From Sphingomonas echinoides (GTDB lineage: Bacteria > Pseudomonadota > Alphaproteobacteria > Sphingomonadales > Sphingomonadaceae), in assembly GCF_029623395.1 (NCBI RefSeq), contig NZ_JAPYKK010000002.1, forward strand, positions 62,001 to 126,000: 64,000 nt of DNA. The letters run 5' to 3'. The translations under genes were made by a program, and so were the position numbers. Below are positions 1-11,999 of the stretch, in pieces. Under the pieces are notes generated by a model. The model searched no databases. It was not told where the DNA came from and saw only the letters and a list, made by a program, of their open reading frames with translations. Positions within the stretch are counted from its first letter, which is position 1. Every line of letters begins with the position of its first letter.

Positions 1-14
1 GGAGCACAAACGCC

Positions 15-1919
<1,905 letters not shown>

Positions 1920-2618
1920 GGGGGAACTCTCCTTTACGATTTTTCAGCTGACCCCGTCGTGGTCGGCAACATAGCAGTGGAGCGCGTTCGTGGCGTTGAT
2001 CGCGTCATAGGCATCGATGTCGTTCGCCACCACGGTCGCCAGCGTGCTTTGATACGGCTGGATCAGGCAACTACGCTTCGATGAGGGTATCCGGTTGGAG
2101 ACGAGCCGGACGCACCTCGCCTCCATCGCAGCCGGCGACGGGAAAATGTCGATCTTCCGCTCGAGGGTCAGGCGTATCATAATGACGTCGCGCCGCGGCT
2201 GCCGTTCAGCGACTGCCAAGCGCCGCAACGCTTTGCGCGAAGGCGTCCACAACGTCCCGGACTCGTCGCCCCGAAGTTTCCGCGCCGTGAGCGCGCCTCT
2301 CCCCATACTGCTGGTCAGCGCTTTGGAGATACGGGCGGACATAGAGGTCCGGTCGTAGCTCAGATCCTCCGGCTTGATATCCGCCACATCCACCCCCCCG
2401 CCGTCGCCGACACCGCAAGGTACCGGATCGACGGCGCAACGGCACAGCTCAAACCCGTGTGAAAGGTCGCCGTCAAGGCTCTATCGGACAGCAACCGATG
2501 ATCGTTCGGATCAAGTCTGCCGGACACTGTCGCACTGTCTCGGCGGTGTCGACGTTTTACCTCCGTTCGAGGGCGTGAAGACCTAGCCGGGGACGGTAGC
2601 ACGCCCCCATGCAGGCCG
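1920..2618. other. No confident gene; possible C-terminal coding remnant
   Basis: No complete gene is convincing in these ~700 bases. On the minus strand, a frame ending at 1944 encodes a 40-residue tail (LATVVANDIDAYDAINATN and onward) that looks like real protein and stops just upstream of acs. Upstream of it, protein-like composition switches between frames, for example around 2090, as expected of a decayed gene. I could not name the family. It may have been disrupted together with the deletion inferred at about 3030. Confidence 0.35.
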
Positions 2619-3030
2619 TTACTTTTTGGGCGTGATCTCTGCGATGACATCCTTTGCCGCAAAAATCTGCGGCGGATTGGTGTGGCCGCGCAACAGCGTT
2701 TCGCGATCCGCGGCCATCTGCACGAGCAGGACCGTCTGATTTACCTGCCGCGGCTGCCATCGTTCGAGCATCTGATACGGGACGTCGCCGCCACCGAACC
2801 CGCCCGTGCTCGGACCAGTCGGGACCGACGGACTGCTAACCCCCGGAGCTCCCCCCGATTGGTCGCCCGGACTGCCGGTTCCGGCCGAGACCGACCCGCC
2901 CGACAGATTGGGACCGGCGCGCGATGACAGGCTGCTCGTCCTGCTCGCTTCCACCTGTTGCGTCCGTGTCTCGAGGACGGCGAAAACCGGTTGCCCCGCC
3001 GCAACGGTCAACTCCGCCGCGCGCAGAAAT
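2619..3030 (-). pseudogene. 5'-truncated CC0125/CC1285-family lipoprotein remnant
   Basis: The frame reads FLRAAELTVAAGQPVFAVLE at its start, which resembles the conserved RAAELTLxxGYDWFVV block found in the middle of CC0125/CC1285-type lipoproteins. A long Gly/Ser/Pro-rich linker and a C-terminal AAKDVIAEI tail follow, and that family typically ends with a similar ARDVIANL-like segment. The signal peptide and the N-terminal third are missing, because recognisable sequence begins abruptly at about 3030, where the oppositely oriented halogenase remnant also begins. A TTG at 3011 could start a 130-residue product, but it would lack an export signal. The family call is from memory of the motif and is moderate. 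The truncation is inferred from the missing N-terminus. Confidence 0.55.
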
Positions 3031-4372
3031 GCAAAGCGCGCAACTCCTCGGTATCGACGAGAACGACTTCGTCCGGCGCACCGCCGCCACGTTCAAACTG
3101 GGGATCGAATTCGTCGACTGGGGCGGGCTGGGTCAGCGCTACATCCATCCCTTCGGGAGTTACGGCCAGGAAATGGAAGGCGTGCACTTCCATCACTTCT
3201 GGTATCGCCAGGCGCAGGCGGGCGGCGCGCTTCCGCTCGATCGCTACAGTATCGGTGTCGGCGCAGCGCGTGCCGGCAAGTTCCAGCGCCCCGATCCATC
3301 GCTCGTCCATTCGCCGCTTGCGACGATCGCGTATGCCTATCAGTTCGATGCGGCGCTTTATGCCCGCTATCTGCGCGAACTGGCGGAAGCAGCGGGAACG
3401 CTGCGGGTCGAGGGCAGGATCGTCGATGTCCGGCTGAACGGCGAGAGCGGGCATGTCGAGACATTGCTGCTCGACGATGGGACCGTGGTGGCCGGGGACC
3501 TGTTCATCGATTGCTCGGGGTTTCGCGGCCTGCTGATCGAGGGCGCGCTGGGCACCGGCTATGACGACTGGAGCAGCTATCTTCCCTGCGACCGCGCGGT
3601 CGCCCGTGCCTGCGAACGCGTCGCCGACCCGATTCCCTATACGCGCGCCACCGCGAAGGCGGCTGGGTGGCAATGGCGGATCCCGCTGCAATCGCGGACC
3701 GGGAACGGTCACGTCTATTGCTCGGACCATATCGACGACGACGCAGCGCTGCGTGTCCTCAACGCCGGGCTCGACGGCAAGCCGATATCCGAACCGAACT
3801 TCCTGCGCTTCAAGGCTGGCGTGCGGCGCAAGGCGTGGAACCGCAACGTCGTTTCGCTGGGTCTGGCCGCCGGGTTTCTCGAACCGCTGGAATCGACGTC
3901 GATCCATTTGATCCAGTCGGGGATCGCCCGGTTGTTGACCAACTTTCCCGACAAGCGCTTCAACACGCCGGATATCGACTATTACAACCGGCGCACCCGG
4001 ATCGAATACGAACAGATCCGCGATTTCCTAGTGCTCCACTACAAGGCGACCGACCGCGACGACAGCGCCTTCTGGAACCGCTGCAGGACGATGGTGGTGC
4101 CCGCGTCGCTGGAACAACGGATCGCCATTTTCCGTGAGAATGCGCGCCTGTACCGGGAGGATAGCGAGCTTTTCAGCGAAACGAGCTGGCTTGCGGTGCT
4201 GCATGGGCAGAATGTCGTGCCACGGAGCCACCATCCGATCGCCGACCTGTTGCCTCCGGACGAACTGGCCGCGCGCATGACGCGGATCGCGGCCGCGATG
4301 GAGGGAAGCGTCGCGCGGATGCCGGAGCATCAGGTCTTCATCGACCATTATTGCGCGATCGATCGCCGCTGA
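3029..4372 (+). pseudogene. N-terminally truncated flavin-dependent tryptophan halogenase
   Basis: Resembles PrnA-type FADH2-dependent halogenases, which chlorinate or brominate tryptophan or related aromatics with FADH2, O2 and halide. Recognisable similarity starts at LLGIDENDFVRR and continues to the C-terminus. The catalytic Lys equivalent to PrnA Lys79 (in FKLGIEF), the WxWxIP signature (WQWRIPL) and the FLEPLES segment with the catalytic Glu are all present. The first ~60 residues, which should hold the GGGTAGW dinucleotide-binding loop and the GEAT motif, are absent. The frame upstream instead translates the antisense of the neighbouring lipoprotein remnant. An in-frame ATG lies at 3029, and the frame is also open further upstream from a GTG/ATG near 2924. 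Without the FAD-binding N-terminus the product should be inactive. The downstream cupin-like gene faces it from the other strand. Confidence 0.85.
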
Positions 4373-4396
4373 ATCGAAACGGCGGTTCGAGCGCGG

Positions 4397-5413
4397 TCAG
4401 CGCCGCAGTTCGTCCATCAGATACTGTTTCACCGCCGCGACCCGCTCGGGCGTCATCTCGCCAAGCGCACCGCGCCCGCCGGGGGGAAGGTGCGCGACCG
4501 CGTCATGCCCGCCGTCGAACACGTAATGATCGAACCACGCGCGCCACACCGCCCGTTCGCGTTCCGGCAAATCACGGATCGTCATGATCGCGTGCATCAA
4601 CGTCTTGAACGGCGAGCCCGGCCACGTCCGTTCACCGATGTTCCACCAGTAATTGACCAGCACGTTGACGGGATCGAGCGCCTCGACCTGATGCCACCAC
4701 ATATAGGGAATGTAGACCGCATCCCCGGGCTCGAGCTCGGCTTCCTCCGCGATCGCCATCGCCTCGGCATATCGCGGATACCGCTCCAGATCGGGGGCGC
4801 GCAAATCGACCATGCTGACGGGTGGCCCCGCGAACGTGAAGTCGAACGGGCCGACGTAGAGATTGCGCACTTGCTCGGGCGGGAAGAAGGTGAAGCGCCG
4901 CCGCCCCCCGACGACGACGGCGACATTCTCCGACATGTCGAAATGCGTCGAAACCGTCGCGCGATTGCCGATCCACAGCCGCGGGCTCGCGTCCGCACCG
5001 ACGATATCGGTCGCATTGTCGCGGGCGAAATCGGGACAATTCTCCGCAACGGGGATCGCACCCGCGTAAAACGCTGGCGGTTCGGCATCGCCTTGCACAC
5101 TCAGCAACACGTCGAGCAATTCGGCGATCGGCGCGATGCGCTGCTGATAATTCAGGCCGCGCAGATCGTCGCGATACCAGAACCGGCCCTTGATCTGTGG
5201 CGGCCCGAGGAACGCCGGGACGGGCTTCCCGCGATCACTGGCGCGGAGGTGATTGCACAGGTCTTCCGGTGACCGCCCGGCGGCGCGCACCGCCGGCCAG
5301 TCCTTCGCCAACGCGCGCAGCACCGCGGGTCGGCGCAAGGGCACGATCTCCGACCGGAACTGCGCGCGATCGACGTCGTGCCATTCTCGTGTCTTTGCGA
5401 AGGCTTGGGTCAT
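4397..5413 (-). CDS. Cupin-like (Cupin_8/JmjC) domain protein
   Basis: A 338-residue protein of the cupin-like JmjC family (PF13621), which usually comprises 2-oxoglutarate/Fe(II)-dependent hydroxylases. The visible metal site is the HxD-type STHFDMSEN near residue 160 and a distal His in WWHQVEA near residue 240, separated by the expected double-stranded beta-helix span. PGDAVYIPYMWWH is the hallmark strand preceding the distal His. In Caulobacter and Sphingomonas such genes commonly sit beside tryptophan halogenases, SapC proteins and TonB receptors. Here it converges tail-to-tail with the truncated halogenase at a 24-base gap, and the receptor is not seen. It appears intact although its partner is broken. 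The substrate is unknown. Confidence 0.85.
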   Translation of the reverse strand: MTQAFAKTREWHDVDRAQFRSEIVPLRRPAVLRALAKDWPAVRAAGRSPEDLCNHLRASDRGKPVPAFLGPPQIKGRFWYRDDLRGLNYQQRIAPIAELLDVLLSVQGDAEPPAFYAGAIPVAENCPDFARDNATDIVGADASPRLWIGNRATVSTHFDMSENVAVVVGGRRRFTFFPPEQVRNLYVGPFDFTFAGPPVSMVDLRAPDLERYPRYAEAMAIAEEAELEPGDAVYIPYMWWHQVEALDPVNVLVNYWWNIGERTWPGSPFKTLMHAIMTIRDLPERERAVWRAWFDHYVFDGGHDAVAHLPPGGRGALGEMTPERVAAVKQYLMDELRR

Positions 5414-5491
5414 AGCCGCACGGTTTCGGGCAAAAGCCGCGAAACATCAATCGCTACGGTAACGCCGCAGAGTCGCTCCTCGGATGCGGTC

Positions 5492-6601
5492 TCAATTGGT
5501 GGTCGCCGCCCAGGGTGCGACATCCCGCCCGCCGAAGATCGTACTGCGCGGCAAGTCGAAGATAAAATAGGGATTGAGCATCGGCGGCGCGCCCGCCGCG
5601 TCAAGCCGGGCCTGCTGGTCGTCGTCGAACACAATGTCGAGCGCGGCGATGTTCTCGCGGAGCTGTTCCGGCCGGCTCGCACCAATGAGCACCGACGCTA
5701 CCCCCCGCCGCTGCGCGACCCACGCGAGCGCGACTTGCGCCATCGGCCGACCGATCTCGCCTGCGACGGCGCGCAGCGTGTCCACCACGTCGAAATTCCT
5801 GTCCGTGAACAACATGCCGCCGAAGGGATTGTCGCCGTTCAACCGCCCGTCGCTTCCGCTGCTCGTGGCGTCGCCAGCGCGATTGGGGAGGCTTCCCGCA
5901 GGGCCGGCCGCGGCGATCTTCTCGCGTCCATATTTCCCAGTCAACAACCCCGCCCCGAGGGGACTCCACGCGACCAGCCCCAGGCCGAGCGCCTGCCCCG
6001 CCGGAACGACATCCAGTTCCACGCCACGGTCGATCAGCGAATAGGAATATTGCAGGCCGATCGGCTCGGGCAATCCGTGCGCCCGCGCCAAGGTTGCGAT
6101 CTGCGCGGCGTACCAGGCCGGCGCGTTGGAGAAGCCGTAATAGAGGATATCCCCGCGCCGTACCGCATCGGTCAGCGCGCGCAGGACTTCCTCGGGTGGG
6201 GTGGTGCGATCCCAGACATGCGTCCAGTACAGGTCGATAAAGTCAGTACCCAGGCGGCGCAGCGACCCTTCGATTCCATCACGGATGTTGCGCGCCGAAT
6301 TGCCTCCTGAAAGCGGCGTCCCTTCCGTTCGCGGGAAGCCGGATTTGGTCGCGATCACCATCCGGTCGCGATTGCCGCGCTCGGCGATGAACCGCCCGAG
6401 CATTACTTCGCTGTTGCCCCCGGAATAGACGTCCGCGGTATCGGCGAAATTGCCGCCCGCCTCGACATAGGCGTCGAAGATCGAGCGCGACGTCGCTTCG
6501 TCCGCGCCCCAGCGTCCCGCCCCGAACGTCATCGTGCCGAGCGCGAGCGGGCTTACCGTCAGGCCGGATCTTCCAAGCGCGCGATAGGTCGTGAGGGTCA
6601 T
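5492..6601 (-). CDS. Aldo/keto reductase
   Basis: NADPH-dependent reduction of carbonyl compounds, cytoplasmic. The AKR tetrad is visible: Asp and Tyr in NFADTADVYSGGNSE near residues 50-65, Lys in VIATKSGFP near residue 80, and His in DLYWTHVWD near residue 120. The C-terminal NADPH-binding segment SVLIGASRPEQL is near residue 300. I place the start at the ATG at 6601, because GGAG lies just upstream and MTLTTYRALGRSGL is the standard AKR N-terminus. The frame is open for 69 further codons upstream, but these are not protein-like and would run into the divergent LysR gene. The 369-residue length is a little long for AKR12/13-type enzymes but complete. Control by the divergent LysR gene is likely. 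Confidence 0.93.
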   Translation of the reverse strand: MTLTTYRALGRSGLTVSPLALGTMTFGAGRWGADEATSRSIFDAYVEAGGNFADTADVYSGGNSEVMLGRFIAERGNRDRMVIATKSGFPRTEGTPLSGGNSARNIRDGIEGSLRRLGTDFIDLYWTHVWDRTTPPEEVLRALTDAVRRGDILYYGFSNAPAWYAAQIATLARAHGLPEPIGLQYSYSLIDRGVELDVVPAGQALGLGLVAWSPLGAGLLTGKYGREKIAAAGPAGSLPNRAGDATSSGSDGRLNGDNPFGGMLFTDRNFDVVDTLRAVAGEIGRPMAQVALAWVAQRRGVASVLIGASRPEQLRENIAALDIVFDDDQQARLDAAGAPPMLNPYFIFDLPRSTIFGGRDVAPWAATTN

Positions 6602-6697
6602 TGCTGTATCTCCGTTGCAAGTCTCCCCGAAGATAGACCTTGTTGGAGCCTTAATTAGCCGCCATTCGCGACAAGAGCTTATGAGCAGGATGCAGCA

Positions 6698-7600
6698 TTG
6701 AAGCGCGGCGATCTGGATGACCTTGCCGCTTTTGCAGCGGTCGCCCGCGTGCGGAGTTTCACGCGCGCCGCCGCCGAACTGGGCTTGTCCCCGTCCGCCC
6801 TCAGCCATGCGATGCGGGCGTTGGAACAGCGGCTCGGTGTCCGGCTGCTGGCCCGTACGACGCGCAGTGTCGCACCGACCGCGGCCGGCGAACGCCTGCT
6901 GCGGTCGCTCAATCCGGCGCTGGCCGAACTTGCCGAAGGTCTGTCAGCGCTTGCCGATTGGCGCGGCGTGCCCTCGGGCGCGATCCGGCTGACCACGTTC
7001 GGGTACGCCGCGCGAACGGTGCTCGCGCCGACACTGCCGCGTTTCCTGCGCGAGCATCCCGACATTTCGGTGGAAGTGATCGTCGAGGACCGACTTGTCG
7101 ATCTCGTCGCGGGAGGTTTCGATGCGGGGATACGCCTAGGGGAAACGGTCGATCGGGACATGGTCGCGGTTCCGGTCGGCCCGGAGCTCCGGACGGTGGT
7201 GGTCGGCACGCCAGAGTATTTCGCGACACGCGCTTTACCCGCCACGCCCGCCGATCTGGAAGGCCATAACTGCGTCAATTACCGGCTTCTCGGCGGCGGC
7301 GGCCTGCTGCCCTGGGAATTCCATCGCGACGATCGTGACATCCGGTTCAGGCCCGGCGGTCAACTCATCGTGAACGACGAACTGCTTGCGGCGGCTGCCG
7401 TCCGCGCCGGCGCGGGTCTGGGCTATATGCTGGAACACGACGTTGCTGACGAGATCGCCGACGGACGGCTGATTCAGGTTCTCGACGCCTGGTGTCTGTC
7501 CTTCCCCGGCTGCTATCTCTATTATCCGAACCGGCATGTCACCCCGGCGTTGCGCGTGCTGATCGATACCCTTCGCCAGACGACGATCGGCAAGGTTTGA
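6698..7600 (+). CDS. LysR-family transcriptional regulator (divergent from AKR)
   Basis: DNA-binding regulator with an N-terminal winged helix-turn-helix (residues ~5-62, ARVRSFTRAAAELGLSPSAL motif) and a periplasmic-binding-protein-like effector domain (residues ~90-295). At 300 residues it is standard for the family. No in-frame ATG is available near the domain start, so the TTG at 6698 is the start, with an AGCAGGA-type site upstream. It is divergent from the aldo/keto reductase, with only 96 bases between the two starts. That is the classic arrangement for LysR control of the neighbour from a shared promoter region. The inducer is unknown. Confidence 0.92.
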   Translation: MKRGDLDDLAAFAAVARVRSFTRAAAELGLSPSALSHAMRALEQRLGVRLLARTTRSVAPTAAGERLLRSLNPALAELAEGLSALADWRGVPSGAIRLTTFGYAARTVLAPTLPRFLREHPDISVEVIVEDRLVDLVAGGFDAGIRLGETVDRDMVAVPVGPELRTVVVGTPEYFATRALPATPADLEGHNCVNYRLLGGGGLLPWEFHRDDRDIRFRPGGQLIVNDELLAAAAVRAGAGLGYMLEHDVADEIADGRLIQVLDAWCLSFPGCYLYYPNRHVTPALRVLIDTLRQTTIGKV

Positions 7601-9147
<1,547 letters not shown>

Positions 9148-9332
9148 AGGCGTTTGCGTGACGCCGCGCCCACGAAACACCGTAATCGCGTGCGGTCGAA
9201 CGGCGCTCACCCCCCTAAAGCTTGGCGATTAAGGTCGCGCGAGGTCTCGTTCTACGGGAGTCCGACAGCCCTTCCATCGACGCCTGAACGGACCAGCGAC
9301 AGGACGGCGGTATTCCCACGTACGCTGCTTGC

Positions 9333-10247
9333 CTACGCGCAATCCCAGGGCGCTCTTGCCAATTCGCGGCCAAGATAATCGATGAGAGTCTGAACCCGAA
9401 GCGGACGCAAGGGACTAGGTGGCATGACGAGATGAAGACCTAGCGGTGTCACCGACCAATCCGGCATTGCACGCCTCAACTTGCCATCACGAAGTTCCTG
9501 CCAGACCAGAAACTCCGGTTGAATCGCGAGCCCCTGCCCAGCAAGAAGAGCGGGGTTGAGCAAATCGGCGTTGTTGGTCCAGACGCGCACCGGCGGTTCG
9601 ACGGTTTCCTCCCCGAACGTGGGATGCGTAAAGCGCCAGCTTCGCGAAGCTCCCCCGGTATAGGCCAGGGCAGAATGTCCGGCTAGCTCGGCCGGGTGCG
9701 TCGGCATGCCGTGACGATCAAGATACTCGAGAGACGCGACCAGCAGGAGCCGGACTGTGCAAAGCCGGCGCGACAACAGCGAGGAATCGTTCAGGCTGGC
9801 GATCCTAAGCGCCAGATCGAACCCCTCCGCCACCAGATCGACCTTGCGGTCGCTTAGCGAAAATTCGACGGTGATCTCGGGATAAGCCTGGAGAAAGGCT
9901 GGCAACGTTGCCCCAAGATAGGCGATGCCGAACGACAACGGTGCGCTGATACGCACGCGTCCGCGCGGCACCGTTGACTGCTCACCGGCCTCGTCCTCGA
10001 CCGCTTCGCCCTCGCTGAGGATTCGCGATGCCCGCTCCAGTGCGGCGCGGCCGGCATCGGTCAGGGCGATGCGACGTGAGGTGCGCGCGATCAGCGTGAG
10101 GCCAAGACGCGCTTCCAGCCGTCCGATGGCTTTGGATACGGTGGGATCGGACATGCCCATCGCGCGCGCGGCACGGGAGAACGAGCCATGCTCGGCGACC
10201 TTGGCAAAGATCGCCCACGCTTCGAGATCGGGAAGTCGCTTCATCAT
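9333..10247 (-). CDS. LysR-family transcriptional regulator (divergent from pirin gene)
   Basis: A 304-residue regulator with an N-terminal winged helix (VAEHGSFSRAARAMGMSDPT near residues 17-37) and a LysR substrate-binding domain with the GFDLALRI motif near residue 140. The Met-Met start at 10247 lies 99 bases from the divergent pirin-like gene, so joint control of the pirin and downstream hydrolase genes is plausible. The protein resembles the YafC/DsdC-like subgroup that often regulates adjacent redox-stress genes. Inducer and operator are unknown. Confidence 0.92.
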   Translation of the reverse strand: MMKRLPDLEAWAIFAKVAEHGSFSRAARAMGMSDPTVSKAIGRLEARLGLTLIARTSRRIALTDAGRAALERASRILSEGEAVEDEAGEQSTVPRGRVRISAPLSFGIAYLGATLPAFLQAYPEITVEFSLSDRKVDLVAEGFDLALRIASLNDSSLLSRRLCTVRLLLVASLEYLDRHGMPTHPAELAGHSALAYTGGASRSWRFTHPTFGEETVEPPVRVWTNNADLLNPALLAGQGLAIQPEFLVWQELRDGKLRRAMPDWSVTPLGLHLVMPPSPLRPLRVQTLIDYLGRELARAPWDCA

Positions 10248-10346
10248 TTTCGGAAAGGATGAAATGCCAACCTTGCCGTTTCGTCAAGTCTGAACTGGGG
10301 CCATCTTCAGGTCATCGGAGCAACAGGGCTCCCCGGAGACCGAACC

Positions 10347-11045
10347 ATGATCGACCGTCGTCCCTTCGCCAGCCTCGGTGGTGCCAACCATGGTTGGCTC
10401 GACGCCAAGCATCACTTTTCGTTCGCGAGCTACTATGATCCAGCCCGGATGGGCTGGGGCGGCATTCGTGTCTGGAACGACGATACGATCGCAGCCGGCA
10501 CCGGCTTTCCGCCCCATCCGCACAACGACATGGAGATCATCACCTATGTCCGCGAAGGTGCGATCACGCACCAGGACTCGCTCGGCAACATCGGCCGCAC
10601 CGAAGCTGGCGACGTGCAGGTGATGAGCGCGGGATCGGGCGTCCGCCACTCCGAATACAATCGGGAGCCGGGCACCACCCGCATCTTCCAGATCTGGATC
10701 GAGCCAAAGACACGCGGCGAAGCGCCCTCATGGGGTGCAAAACCCTTTCCCAAGGGCGAACGCTCGGGTCAATTCGTGACGCTGGCGAGCGGCTTCGCGA
10801 ACGATGCAGACGCCTTGCCAATCCGTACCGACGCGCGCATCGTAGCGGCCACGCTCAAGGCCGGCGAGACCGCCGAATATCCGCTCGGCGCCGATCGCCA
10901 CGGCTATCTCGTCCCGGCGACGGGCACGGTCGAGGTCAACGGCACCCGCCTGGAAGCACGGGATGGCGCCGCTATAACCGATGAGGCGGTACTTCGCGTC
11001 ACCGCGATCGAGGATGCGGAGATCGTCCTCGTCGACGCTGCCTGA
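10347..11045 (+). CDS. Pirin family protein (YhaK/YhhW type)
   Basis: A 232-residue bicupin. Metal ligands of the N-terminal cupin are visible in GFPPHPHNDMEIITYV near residues 52-68 and in the second half of that motif (VQVMSAGSGVRHSEYN near 92-107, GTTRIFQIWIEP near 110). The C-terminal cupin is degenerate, as in YhaK/YhhW. Family members act as quercetin dioxygenase-like enzymes or redox-sensitive proteins. Substrate here is unknown. It starts 99 bases from the divergent LysR gene and is followed 55 bases later by an alpha/beta hydrolase, so the two are probably co-transcribed. Confidence 0.92.
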   Translation: MIDRRPFASLGGANHGWLDAKHHFSFASYYDPARMGWGGIRVWNDDTIAAGTGFPPHPHNDMEIITYVREGAITHQDSLGNIGRTEAGDVQVMSAGSGVRHSEYNREPGTTRIFQIWIEPKTRGEAPSWGAKPFPKGERSGQFVTLASGFANDADALPIRTDARIVAATLKAGETAEYPLGADRHGYLVPATGTVEVNGTRLEARDGAAITDEAVLRVTAIEDAEIVLVDAA

Positions 11046-11100
11046 CCTGCACCAGACCCTGTAGCGTACCCGTATCCACTCACGTTTGAGGAGAGCCGTT

Positions 11101-11928
11101 ATGCCTTTCATCACCACCGCCGACGCGACTGAAATCTTTTACAAGGACTGGGGCACCAAGGACGCGCCCGTCGTCATGTTTCATCACGGCTGGCCGCTCA
11201 GTTCGGATGACTGGGACACGCAGATGATGTTCTTCGTCCAGAAGGGCTATCGCGTCATTGCCCATGATCGCCGCGGACATGGTCGCTCGACTCAGTCGGC
11301 GGACGGCCACGACATGGACACCTATGTCTCCGACGTGATCGCGCTCACCGACGCGCTCGACCTGAAGGAAGCCATCCACGTCGGCCACTCGACCGGTGGT
11401 GGCGAGGTTGCCCGCTACGTCGCCCGTGCAAAGCCCGGCCGGGTCAAGAAGGCGGTGCTGGTCAGCGCGGTCGCGCCAATCATGGTCAAGACCGACACCA
11501 ACCCGGATGGCGTGCCGATGGACGTCTTTGACATGGTGCGCGAGCAGACCGCGACGAACCGCTCGCAATTCTACTACGACTTCACCCTCCCATTTTATGG
11601 CTACAACCGCGAGGGCGCGGAAGTGAAGGAAGCTGTGCGCCTCAACTGGTGGCGGCAGGGCATGATGGGTTCTGCACTCGCGCATACGCTTGGCATCAAG
11701 GCTTTTTCTGAAACGGACTTCACAGCGGACTTGAAGGCGATCAGCGTGCCAACGCTGGTGCTGCATGGCGAAGACGATCAGGTCGTTCCCTTTGCGACCA
11801 CCGGCAAGATGTCAGCCGAGATCGTGAAGGGCGCTAAGCTCATCTCTTACCCCGGCTTTCCGCACGGCATGCCGGTCACGCACGCCGACCGGATCAACGC
11901 CGACCTGATTGCCTTCATCGAAGGCTGA
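11101..11928 (+). CDS. Alpha/beta hydrolase, non-heme chloroperoxidase/arylesterase type
   Basis: A 275-residue cytoplasmic hydrolase of the cofactor-free haloperoxidase group. The nucleophile elbow GHSTGGGEVARY near residue 97 is the group signature. The acid lies in HGEDDQVVPFA near residue 225 and the His in PGFPHGMPVTH near residue 255. An oxyanion segment FHHGWPLS is near residue 25. The ATG at 11101 directly follows a GAGGAGAGCC ribosome site, so the five-codon longer in-frame start is rejected. It is probably co-transcribed with the upstream pirin gene. In vivo these enzymes act as esterases or perhydrolases rather than true halogenating enzymes. Confidence 0.93.
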   Translation: MPFITTADATEIFYKDWGTKDAPVVMFHHGWPLSSDDWDTQMMFFVQKGYRVIAHDRRGHGRSTQSADGHDMDTYVSDVIALTDALDLKEAIHVGHSTGGGEVARYVARAKPGRVKKAVLVSAVAPIMVKTDTNPDGVPMDVFDMVREQTATNRSQFYYDFTLPFYGYNREGAEVKEAVRLNWWRQGMMGSALAHTLGIKAFSETDFTADLKAISVPTLVLHGEDDQVVPFATTGKMSAEIVKGAKLISYPGFPHGMPVTHADRINADLIAFIEG

Positions 11929-11937
11929 TCGATTGCA

Positions 11938-11969
11938 ACAGCATGGGGCGGTTGCTCGCCCCATGCTGT
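11938..11969. terminator. Perfect 13-bp hairpin between convergent genes
   Basis: A 13-base arm (ACAGCATGGGGCG) and its exact reverse complement are separated by a 6-base loop, ten bases after the hydrolase stop and 30 bases before the convergent MFS gene's stop. The placement suits a bidirectional terminator. There is no T-run on either side, so termination would rely on stem strength or Rho. Confidence 0.6.
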
Positions 11970-11999
11970 CGCACGAACCTCAGCCGCCATATGGCAGCA

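Noticed and set aside
2924..3028. Full 482-residue halogenase frame as the true start
   Set aside because: The first ~35 codons are antisense to the Gly/Ser-rich lipoprotein remnant and contain no halogenase-like sequence.
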